Positions 38,236 through 45,412 of a stretch of DNA of 63,314 nt are shown one piece after another. Position numbers and translations under genes: made by a program. Numbering within the stretch: the first letter of the stretch is position 1; each line of letters opens with the position of its first letter. Origin of the DNA: Phenylobacterium sp. (GTDB lineage: Bacteria > Pseudomonadota > Alphaproteobacteria > Caulobacterales > Caulobacteraceae). The notes under the pieces are model-generated. The model worked only from the letters and a program-made list of their open reading frames with translations, did no database searches and was not told where the DNA came from. The stretch lies in contig NZ_SCTC01000012.1 of assembly GCF_004299445.1 (NCBI RefSeq), positions 1 through 63,314 on the forward strand. The letters run 5' to 3'.

Positions 38236-39374
38236 CTCGCGTCGAGGACCCGATCCATTTCCTTCTGGTCGATGACCTGCGGGAAAACCTGCTGGCCCTC
38301 GAGGCCCTGCTCCAGCGCGAGGGGCTGGTGTGCCTCAAGGCCCGCAGCGGCGACGAGGCGCTGGAACTGCTGCTGTCGCACGACGTCGCGCTGGCGCTGC
38401 TGGATGTCCAGATGCCGGGCATGGACGGGTTCCAGTTGGCCGAGTTCATGCGCGGCGCCGAGGTCTCGCGCCACGTGCCCATCATCTTCCTGACCGCGGG
38501 CACGGCGGATCGCCAACGGCGCTTCCGGGGCTATGAGGCGGGCGCCGTGGACTTCCTGCAGAAGCCGGTCGAAGCCGACATCCTGCGCAGCAAGGCCAAT
38601 GTCTTCTTTGATCTTCACCGGCAGCGCCGCCAGATCATGGCGCAGCGCGACGAGTTGGAGGTCCTGGCCGAAGCCCTGAAGACAGTCGACCGCCACAAAA
38701 ACGAATTCCTGGCCGTCCTGGGCCATGAGATCCGCAACCCGGTGATGGCGCTGAACGCGGGGCTCCATTTCCTGCGCCGCCGAAAGGATCCGGAGAGGGC
38801 CGACGAGATCCACGCTCAGATGGAGCGGCAGGTGGCGCACCTGACCCGGCTCGTGGACGACATGCTCGACATCTCGCGCATCGATCAGGGCAAGATCGCG
38901 CTCAGCAAGGAGCGGGTCGCCCTGCGGACGGTGCTCGAGTTCGCCGTCGAGGCCAGCCGGGCGCAGATCGATGCGGCGGGCCACGCGTTCGCGGCGGACA
39001 TCCCGACCGAGCCGGTCTGCCTGCACGCCGACGCCACCCGCCTCGCTCAGGTGGTGGGCAACCTGCTCAACAACGCCGCCCGATACACGCCCGCCGGAGG
39101 CCGCATCGCGCTGCAGGCCCGGGTGGTGGACAGTTTCGCGGAGATCGACGTCACCGACACGGGCATCGGAATCCCGCCGGCCATGCAGACAAAGATCTTT
39201 GAGCTGTTCGCGCAGGTGAAGAGCCCGACCGAACGGGCGCAGGAAGGCCTGGGCATCGGGCTTGCGCTGGGCAAGCAGCTCATGGAGCTGCATGGCGGCA
39301 CGATCTCGCTGGCGTCGAGCCGTCCGGGCGCCGGCAGCACGTTCAGGATCCGGCTCCCGATCCTCGAGGCCTGA
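38232..39374 (+). CDS. Response regulator-histidine kinase (REC-HisKA-HATPase)
   Basis: A 380-residue soluble protein. An N-terminal receiver has Asp58 in LLDVQMPGMDG and Lys111 in LQKPVEAD. A short coiled coil leads to HisKA with His165 in LGHEIRNPV and an ATPase domain with N-box NLLNNAARYTP and G-box EGLGIGLALGKQL. It could be phosphorylated by the hybrid kinase and pass the signal on. Last gene of the operon; a 72-base gap with an inverted repeat follows. Confidence 0.92.
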   Translation: MTRVEDPIHFLLVDDLRENLLALEALLQREGLVCLKARSGDEALELLLSHDVALALLDVQMPGMDGFQLAEFMRGAEVSRHVPIIFLTAGTADRQRRFRGYEAGAVDFLQKPVEADILRSKANVFFDLHRQRRQIMAQRDELEVLAEALKTVDRHKNEFLAVLGHEIRNPVMALNAGLHFLRRRKDPERADEIHAQMERQVAHLTRLVDDMLDISRIDQGKIALSKERVALRTVLEFAVEASRAQIDAAGHAFAADIPTEPVCLHADATRLAQVVGNLLNNAARYTPAGGRIALQARVVDSFAEIDVTDTGIGIPPAMQTKIFELFAQVKSPTERAQEGLGIGLALGKQLMELHGGTISLASSRPGAGSTFRIRLPILEA

Positions 39375-39396
39375 GCCAGGGGCCCTTGAACCCCGC

Positions 39397-39436
39397 TTTT
39401 CGATTTCTATATCTCGAATGATATAGAAATCGAAAA
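39397..39436. promoter_or_regulatory. 16-bp perfect inverted repeat before the fasciclin gene
   Basis: ttttcgatttctatat (39397-39412) and its exact reverse complement (39421-39436) flank an 8-bp spacer, ctcgaatg. It is markedly AT-rich in a GC-rich region. The right arm touches the AGGA ribosome binding site at 39436-39439, with the ATG at 39447. It may be an operator for a dimeric regulator or an mRNA hairpin controlling translation. It lacks a T-run, so it is not an obvious terminator. Confidence 0.75.
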
Positions 39437-39446
39437 GGACTCCAGC

Positions 39447-39941
39447 ATGCTGACCAGACGCTTCCTCGGCCTCGCCACCGCCTGCGCGTTCGCGATGGCC
39501 TCGCCCGCGCTCGCCCAGGGCGCGCCGAAGGCCGACATCGTCGACACGGCCGTCGCGGCGGGTCAGTTCAAGACCCTGGCGGCCGCGCTGAACGCCGCCG
39601 GCCTCGTCGGCACGCTGAAGAGCGCAGGCCCGTTCACGGTGTTCGCGCCCACCGACGCGGCGTTCGCCAAGCTGCCGGCGGGGACCGTCGACACGCTGCT
39701 CAAGCCCGAGAACAAGGCTCAGCTGGTCGCCGTGCTCACCTATCACGTGGTCCCGGGCAAGGTCCCTAGCTCGGCCCTTGCCGGCAAGGTCACCGATGCG
39801 AAGACCGTCGAGGGTCGGACGGTCAAGATCGACGCCACCGGCGGCGGCGTGACGGTGAACGGCGCCAAGGTCGTGGCCGCGGACGTGGCGGCCACCAACG
39901 GGGTCATCCACGTGGTGGATACGGTCCTGATCCCGAAATAG
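39447..39941 (+). CDS. Fasciclin (FAS1) domain secreted protein
   Basis: A 164-residue protein with a signal peptide ([20 protein letters not shown]) and a single FAS1 domain: [16 protein letters not shown], the H1 motif [17 protein letters not shown], the YH motif [11 protein letters not shown] and the H2-like stretch [19 protein letters not shown]1 proteins act in cell adhesion or surface interactions. Transcribed alone behind the 16-bp inverted repeat. Confidence 0.93.
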   Translation: MLTRRFLGLATACAFAMASPALAQGAPKADIVDTAVAAGQFKTLAAALNAAGLVGTLKSAGPFTVFAPTDAAFAKLPAGTVDTLLKPENKAQLVAVLTYHVVPGKVPSSALAGKVTDAKTVEGRTVKIDATGGGVTVNGAKVVAADVAATNGVIHVVDTVLIPK

Positions 39942-40026
39942 AACCCACGGCGGCCAAGCCCGCGGACCTTTCGAAGCCTCCCAAGTCCCGGAGGTCCGGG
40001 CCGCCACGGGGGACGCCGCGCCGGAG

Positions 40027-40662
40027 TCAGTCCGGCGCGGCGTACGCCCTAAGAAACGCCGCGCAGATGCTGTCGAACGCCGCCGGAAGGTCGACCGGGC
40101 TGGTCTCGCGGCCGCCCAGGTGGTCCTGGTGCAGGATCGCCAGCAACAGGGGCGAGATCAGGAACAGCGCCGCGGCGCGCGTATCGGTCTCGATCATCTC
40201 GCCACGCGCCACGTGCGCATCCAGCCGCTTGCGTAGGACTTCCACCGACGGGTCGATGATGTGCCGCAGCGTCGCCGGTCCGATCTCGGAATCCAGCAGG
40301 CCCTCGGCGATGCTGACGGCGAACACGTCCCCCAGCCGCACATCGCGCGGCGCCCGCATCGCGGCCAGCAGGGCTGCGCAATAGTCACGGATCGATTTCT
40401 CGAGGCTTCCGGTGGGCTCGGCCACCGCGTCGAGGCCGCGGCGTCCCGTCTCGAGGTAGCTCTCCAGGATGGCCCCGATCAGCGCCGGGCGATCGCCGAA
40501 ATAGTGACGCAGCGTGGGGACCGAGACGTCGCCGGCTTCGGCCAGCTGGCGGAAGCTGGGGCGCGCGGTTTCACGACGCATCAGGCGGGCGGTGATGCGC
40601 CGCAGCAGCCCAGTGCGCTTGGCGTCATAGTCCGCGTCGCGCGCGCCTTTCGGTCTCGACAA
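40027..40662 (-). CDS. TetR family transcriptional regulator
   Basis: A 211-residue regulator with an N-terminal TetR helix-turn-helix, FRQLAEAGDVSVPTLRHYFG, and a helical ligand-binding C-terminus. A basic lead (MSRPKGARDADYDAKRTG) precedes it. The fasciclin gene converges with it and DUF6880 lies upstream; the target is unknown. Confidence 0.88.
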   Translation of the reverse strand: MSRPKGARDADYDAKRTGLLRRITARLMRRETARPSFRQLAEAGDVSVPTLRHYFGDRPALIGAILESYLETGRRGLDAVAEPTGSLEKSIRDYCAALLAAMRAPRDVRLGDVFAVSIAEGLLDSEIGPATLRHIIDPSVEVLRKRLDAHVARGEMIETDTRAAALFLISPLLLAILHQDHLGGRETSPVDLPAAFDSICAAFLRAYAAPD

Positions 40663-40737
40663 GTCAACGCCCCTTCCGAGGCTGGCTTATCGGCTCGCGC
40701 GCGGCAGGTCCACTTCGACCGGCTCGGCGGGGCCGTC

Positions 40738-41970
40738 TCACAACGCGATGGTGTCGGCTTCCTGGGTGAGGCGGTCGCAAGTGGCCAAGTCGCGGCGGCG
40801 GAAGGCGGCGGCCGCAGCGGCGCGCAGCAGCCGGTGCGCGGCCCGGGGCTGGCGCGCCCGCAGCCGCGCGGCCCATGTCTCGGCCTGCTCGGCGCTGATG
40901 CGTAGTTCGTCGGCCCGCGCCTCGATCATCACCGCCGCCTCGGGCAGTGCGGGCCAGTCCATGAGGAACTGCAGGCCGCGGCCGGCGTCGGCATGGGCCG
41001 AGGCGTGCTCAAAGGCGCGGTTCTCGGCCTCGACATCCTCGAAGTCGGGGAGTCGCCGCGCGAAATCCCGCACGCGCTCGACCGACAGGGTCCGTTCGAA
41101 CGAGGCCCAACGGGCCTCCTGCGCCGCCTCGCCCTGTCCGGCGGCGTCCAGGTAGGCGATGACCGCGCTCTCCCAGCCGAAGTCGGGCTCGCCGCCCTGG
41201 CGTGCGCCTTCCAGCAGGCGGCCGGCCTCGCTGACCCGACCCGCCGCGAGAAGGCGGCGCGCCGCCTCGGCGGCCACGGCCGGCGTCCGCGCGGCCTGGG
41301 CCGTCAGGGTGGACAGGAAGGCGTCGACGTCGCCGGCGGCGTCCGCGACTTGGCGCAGGATCAGCGACCATCCGGGACCGCCTTCGCCACGGTCGCGCAG
41401 GCGCGCGAGCAGGGCCTGCAGGATCGCCGGCGAGGCCTGGGCCAGGGCCGCGGGAAGCCAGGCCGCCCAGGCGGCGGGGTTGCGCGCGACAGCCTCCACA
41501 AGGCCGTCGATGGCGCGAAGGTCGCTGCGCGCGCCCAGCAGACGGCCCACGTCGTCGGCGGCGCGGTCGAACACGGCGGCCACGCTGCCATCCTTGTCGC
41601 GGACGCGCGAGTCGAGGCGCCGCGCGAGATCCATGAACGCCAGCATCCGCGACAGAGCCGCCGGAGCGTCCAGCTCCGCCAGGCGCTCGGCGATCAGGGC
41701 GCGCAGACCTTCGAGGTCGGCCACGAAGCTGGGCCGCCGGCGCCACGGGACCTTCGAGCGGCTGCTCTCGAGGCTGGCCAGGCGCTTGTCCAGCTCGAGC
41801 GTAAGGTGATCGGCGCCCTGCTCGGCGGCCAGTTCCATCCGCAGCCGCCGCTTCACGTCGGGGCGGGCCTCGGCCACCTCGACCAGGATCGCCGCAAGGC
41901 GTTCGGCGCCGAGGCGCGCGAGGTTGTCGGGGCTGACCTTCTTCAGGCTGGCGACGGTGGGCGGCTTCAT
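40738..41970 (-). CDS. DUF6880-like protein
   Basis: A 410-residue soluble, Ala/Arg/Leu-rich, almost wholly helical protein. It begins with NLARLGAERLAAILVEVAEA and then KRRLRMELAAE, a pattern that matches the DUF6880 family. The rest looks like helical repeats (RLLAAGRVSEAGRLLEGAR). The ATG at 41970 has GGAG close upstream; the open frame beyond it overlaps the VOC gene out of register. Function unknown. Confidence 0.78.
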   Translation of the reverse strand: MKPPTVASLKKVSPDNLARLGAERLAAILVEVAEARPDVKRRLRMELAAEQGADHLTLELDKRLASLESSRSKVPWRRRPSFVADLEGLRALIAERLAELDAPAALSRMLAFMDLARRLDSRVRDKDGSVAAVFDRAADDVGRLLGARSDLRAIDGLVEAVARNPAAWAAWLPAALAQASPAILQALLARLRDRGEGGPGWSLILRQVADAAGDVDAFLSTLTAQAARTPAVAAEAARRLLAAGRVSEAGRLLEGARQGGEPDFGWESAVIAYLDAAGQGEAAQEARWASFERTLSVERVRDFARRLPDFEDVEAENRAFEHASAHADAGRGLQFLMDWPALPEAAVMIEARADELRISAEQAETWAARLRARQPRAAHRLLRAAAAAAFRRRDLATCDRLTQEADTIAL

Positions 41971-42181
41971 CGGGCTCCATCTGGACCGTTTCGCGGGCGG
42001 CGCAAGGCCTGGCTGTGAAGCCTTTCCGCGGCTGCCACGCTCCCGGGGCCCGATCGGTGGGACGGGTGTTCGGAATGTCGCCCGCTCAGTCGGTGGCGCG
42101 AGAAGCCGTAGACGCCGCTGGAGTCGCCACGCGGGGCGTGTCCGCCCGACGTCGATCGTCTCGCGGGCTGTGGCTTGGGGC

Positions 42182-42571
42182 TCAGCGGCCGGCCGGCTGG
42201 AACAGTTCGACGACGTTGCCGGCCGGGTCCAACAGCAGGACCTGGTGGCCGCCGGGGCCGGACAGGATCTCGTTGCGGAACGGGACGCCGGCGGCCTTGA
42301 GGCGGGCGACCTCGGCGTGGATGTCATCGACGATCAGGTGGATGCGGTTCCAGCCGCCGGGGCCGGGTGTCTCCCCGTCGGGCATGGGGCGTCCCGCCGA
42401 GCTGACCGGCCCGCTGAGCAGCAGGCGCAGGCCGCCGCGCGCGACGTCGGCGAACGCGGGCGGGTAGCTGGTCAGCACCTCGAAGCCCAGCTGCTTGGTG
42501 TAGAATTCGATCGCCGCGGCGACGTCGTCGACCATGTAGCGGACGCAGACCATCTCGTTCGGGTTGGCCAT
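42182..42571 (-). CDS. VOC family glyoxalase-like protein
   Basis: A 129-residue single VOC domain: VRYMVDDVAAAIEFYTKQLG at the start and GGHQVLLLDPAGNVVELFQP at the end. A dimer would form a metal site. GGAGG precedes an ATGATG pair; the second ATG (42571) is best spaced. It overlaps the stop of the ArsR-ArsC fusion upstream, so they form an operon, which hints at a role in arsenical or toxic-compound handling. Confidence 0.85.
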   Translation of the reverse strand: MANPNEMVCVRYMVDDVAAAIEFYTKQLGFEVLTSYPPAFADVARGGLRLLLSGPVSSAGRPMPDGETPGPGGWNRIHLIVDDIHAEVARLKAAGVPFRNEILSGPGGHQVLLLDPAGNVVELFQPAGR

Positions 42572-43329
42572 CATTCTCCTCCGGGCGGGTGGGCGAGGGC
42601 GGTGAGTAGGAAGCCGATGCGTGTGGCGAGTTCGGCGGCGGCCTGCTGGAACAGCGGATAGGTGACCTCGTCGGGGTCGCCGGTGGCGGGGTTGGGGAGG
42701 CTCCAGTGAATGGCCTCCGGCACGCCCGGGAATTCCGGGCACACCTCGCGGACGCGGTCGCAAAGGCTGATCACCCGGTCGAAGCATTGGCCCGCATAGA
42801 CGTCGAACGACTTCGGGGCATGGCTGGACATGTCGAGGCCGTAGGCTTCGCGCAGGGCGCGCACGGCGTTGGGGTGCAGCGGACGCGGTTGACTGCCGGC
42901 GCTGAACGCCTGGACCGCGCCGCCGGAAAGGGCCCCGGCCAGCGCCTCGGCCATCTGCGAACGCGCACTGTTACCGGTGCACAGGAACAGGATGCGAGGT
43001 GCGCCGGCCGGGGCCTCGTCCCGCGGGGGAGGCGCGAGACGAAGACCAGGGTGCAGGGCCGTCCCCGCGGCCGACAGCAGGTCGCCGATCCGGGGCAGGT
43101 CGATGCCGTAGTAGGTGTCGCGCCGATCGGCCGAGCTGCGGCGCGACGACACCAGCCGGCCCTCGCGCAGCTTGCCCAGGTGGTACGAGACCAGGTTCTG
43201 CGGCTCACCGACCAGACCAGTCAGCTCGCGGACGGTGCGGTCGCTTCGACCGAGTTCCCCCAGTAGACGCCAGCGCACGGGATGGCCGGCCAGCTGCAGG
43301 AACTCGGAGGGCGCGACGTGGGGAACCAT
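42571..43329 (-). CDS. ArsR repressor fused to arsenate-reductase-like LMW phosphatase
   Basis: A 252-residue fusion. Residues 1-95 form an ArsR-type winged helix (FLQLAGHPVRWRLLGELG, then LVSYHLGKLREGRLV). Residues 110-250 form a low-molecular-weight phosphatase-like ArsC: the P-loop CTGNSARSQMAEAL, FSAGSQPRPLHPNAVRA and a Cys pair further on, SLCDRVREVCPEFPG, as in thioredoxin-linked ArsC. It may sense and reduce arsenate with one chain. No efflux pump is adjacent. Two palindromic operators lie just before the ATG. Confidence 0.9.
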   Translation of the reverse strand: MVPHVAPSEFLQLAGHPVRWRLLGELGRSDRTVRELTGLVGEPQNLVSYHLGKLREGRLVSSRRSSADRRDTYYGIDLPRIGDLLSAAGTALHPGLRLAPPPRDEAPAGAPRILFLCTGNSARSQMAEALAGALSGGAVQAFSAGSQPRPLHPNAVRALREAYGLDMSSHAPKSFDVYAGQCFDRVISLCDRVREVCPEFPGVPEAIHWSLPNPATGDPDEVTYPLFQQAAAELATRIGFLLTALAHPPGGE

Positions 43330-43341
43330 GTCGCGATATCA

Positions 43342-43374
43342 ATCAATTTACATTGATGAGTCAATCTAGATTGA
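43342..43374. promoter_or_regulatory. Two ArsR-type operator dyads
   Basis: atcaat-ttac-attgat at 43342-43357 and the perfect palindrome tcaatctagattga at 43361-43374, centres 18 bp apart, lie 13-45 bases upstream of the ArsR-ArsC start. Inverted ATCAAT/ATTGA repeats are typical ArsR-family sites. The stretch is AT-rich against a GC-rich background and probably mediates autorepression. Confidence 0.72.
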
Positions 43375-43439
43375 TGGAGCCGCGTAGGGGGAGGGGAACT
43401 GGCGCCAGGGTTAGCCTTCCGGCCCTGCGTGTCCCGGCC

Positions 43440-44504
43440 CTAGGCCAGGCTCGCGCAGTACTGCAGGGCGCGGCGGGCGGTGCGGGCCCAGTCTTCGGGA
43501 GGGTCGAGCGCGAGGTAGCGCTCGTAGAGGGCCTTGGCCTCGCCCATCGCGCCGGACTTCATACGCAACTGGGCGAGGTTGAAGACGGCGTCGGGGTGGC
43601 GCGGGTCGGTGTCGAGGACGCGGACCAGTTCGCCGGCCGCCTCGCCCTCGCGACCCTCGGCGTCCAGGGCCTGAGCCAGGTTGTATCGGGCCTCCACGAA
43701 GCGCGGGTCGCGGGCCAGGGCGCGCTGGTAGGCGAGGCGGGCCTGGTCGAAGGCGCCCTGGGCGAGGCGGATGTTGCCGTGGTTGTAGGGGGCGATGGCG
43801 TCCTTGCGGTCGGCGCGCGCGCAGAGATCGTAGAGATGGGCGGCCGCCTCCAGGTCGCCTTCAGCCTCGGCCATGGCGGCGGCCTCGAACAGATCGTCCA
43901 GCGTGGCGTGGGCCTCGTCGAAGGGCAGTTGGCCCTGGCCCTCGAGGTTCGTGACGCCGTCGGCCCATTTCAGCGCGGCGTCGCCGGCGGGGGTGAGCAC
44001 GATGCGGTAGCGGCCGCGGGGCGAGAGGTCCCGGGCGCGGGTCAGGATGCGGACGACGTGGCCCAGGGTGCGGCCGTGGGCCAACAGGTCGGCGGCGGTG
44101 CGCAGGGTCTGCGCGTCGGCGAAGCGGACGTTCTCGCCCTCGACGGTCACCAGGTCGAAGGCGGCGAGCACGAGCGCGTCGTCGGGGGTCAGCCGGGTGT
44201 CGGCCAGTGCGGCGGCGAGGGGGAGGGTGGCCGGCTGAGCGGTCGCCTGACCGGCCAGAGCGGCGGCGAAGGCCCGCTCGCCGAGGACGGGCACGGCCCG
44301 TTCTCGGGCGGCGGCGATGCGGTCGGCCAGGGCGCCGGTGTCGATCAGCGCGGTGGCCAGCGCGCCCACCACCAGTACGTCGGACCGCCGGGTCAGGTCG
44401 CGCGCGACGAGGCCGCCGGCCTGTCGGATCGCCTCGTCCAGCCGCTCGCGCTCGCCTGCGGCGAAGCGGCCGTAGAGCGCGATCGCACGGTCACGGACAT
44501 CCAT
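43440..44504 (-). CDS. BRCT-HTH-TPR protein in the NHEJ operon
   Basis: A 354-residue protein whose ATG lies three bases after the ku stop. Residues 7-84 look like a BRCT domain (IALYGRFAAG, RQAGGLVARDL, SDVLVVGA, AVPVLGERAF). Residues 105-155 look like a MerR/winged-helix segment (VRFADAQTLRTAADLLAHGR). Residues 205-335 are TPR repeats (EARYNLAQALDAEGREGEAA). BRCT domains bind repair partners or DNA ends and TPRs scaffold proteins, so an accessory role in Ku/LigD end joining is plausible but inferred. No strong ribosome binding site; translation is probably coupled to ku. Confidence 0.82.
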   Translation of the reverse strand: MDVRDRAIALYGRFAAGERERLDEAIRQAGGLVARDLTRRSDVLVVGALATALIDTGALADRIAAARERAVPVLGERAFAAALAGQATAQPATLPLAAALADTRLTPDDALVLAAFDLVTVEGENVRFADAQTLRTAADLLAHGRTLGHVVRILTRARDLSPRGRYRIVLTPAGDAALKWADGVTNLEGQGQLPFDEAHATLDDLFEAAAMAEAEGDLEAAAHLYDLCARADRKDAIAPYNHGNIRLAQGAFDQARLAYQRALARDPRFVEARYNLAQALDAEGREGEAAGELVRVLDTDPRHPDAVFNLAQLRMKSGAMGEAKALYERYLALDPPEDWARTARRALQYCASLA

Positions 44505-44507
44505 GGA

Positions 44508-45401
44508 TCACGAGGCGGCGGACGCCTTCTTCTTCGACGTGGCCTTGGGAGCGGCGGCTTTGGCGGCCGAAGCCGGCTTGGCCTCGCCCTTCTTGGCGGG
44601 CTTGCCCAGGCTGGGGGCGGGCGGACGACGTTCTTCCTCGATCGAGCGGCGCAGCGCGTCCATCAGGTTGACGACGTTGCCGCGCTCGGGGGCCTTGGTG
44701 ATGACCGGCTGGCCGCCGGCGATCTTGGACTTCACCAGGGTCAGCAGAGCTTCCTCGTAGCGGTCCTCGAAGGCCTCGGGATGGAATTCCATCTGCTTGC
44801 TGGCGATGATCTGCTTGGCCATGGCCAGCATGTCGGGCGCGTACTTGGCGTTCAGCTTGTCGAGGGCGGTGGAGGCGTCGCGGATTTCCTTGGCCGAGCG
44901 CAGCGTGGTCAGCCGGAAGCCGTCCTCGATAGGGTCGATGGTGACCAGCCGCTCGCGGCCCGAGAGCACGATGCGGGCGATCGCCACCTTTCCGGCCTCA
45001 CGCATCGCATCCAGGATCACCGCGAAGGTCTCCTCGGCGATCGGGCCGTCGGGGGCCAGGTAGTAGGTGTTGTCCTGGTAGATGCTGTCGATTTCGGAGC
45101 GGTCGACGAAGCCGTCGATGTCGATGGTCTTGGAAGACTCGACCTCGATCTCGTCCAGCTCCTCGGCCGTGACGACGACGTACTTGTCCTTTTCGAACTG
45201 ATAGCCCTTCACGAGATCGGCGCGGTCGATCTCGCCGAGTTCGGGGTCATGGTATTTCTGCTGCACGCGGTTCAGCGTGTCCTTGTGCAGCAGGTTGAAG
45301 GAGATCTTTCCCGCCGACGCGGACGTCGCGGGAAACAGCTTCACCGGGCAAGAGACCAGCGACAGCTTCAGGTAACCCTTCCAACTCGCGCGGCCCGCCA
45401 T
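44508..45401 (-). CDS. ku: Bacterial Ku, NHEJ DNA end-binding protein
   Basis: A 297-residue homodimeric Ku: WKGYLKLSLVSCPVKLFPA at the start, FNLLHKDTLNRVQQKY, and the core YYLAPDGPIAEETFAVI. The last 40 residues form a Lys/Ala-rich tail (APKATSKKKASA), the part that in other bacteria helps DNA binding and threading. It encircles double-strand ends and recruits LigD, encoded 11 bases upstream. AAGGGG is seven bases before the ATG. Confidence 0.97.
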   Translation of the reverse strand: MAGRASWKGYLKLSLVSCPVKLFPATSASAGKISFNLLHKDTLNRVQQKYHDPELGEIDRADLVKGYQFEKDKYVVVTAEELDEIEVESSKTIDIDGFVDRSEIDSIYQDNTYYLAPDGPIAEETFAVILDAMREAGKVAIARIVLSGRERLVTIDPIEDGFRLTTLRSAKEIRDASTALDKLNAKYAPDMLAMAKQIIASKQMEFHPEAFEDRYEEALLTLVKSKIAGGQPVITKAPERGNVVNLMDALRRSIEEERRPPAPSLGKPAKKGEAKPASAAKAAAPKATSKKKASAAS

Positions 45402-45412
45402 GGCCCATCCCC

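Noticed and set aside
39397..39436. Intrinsic terminator for the kinase operon
   Set aside because: The hairpin is AT-rich and followed by aaaagg-type sequence rather than T, and it abuts a ribosome binding site.
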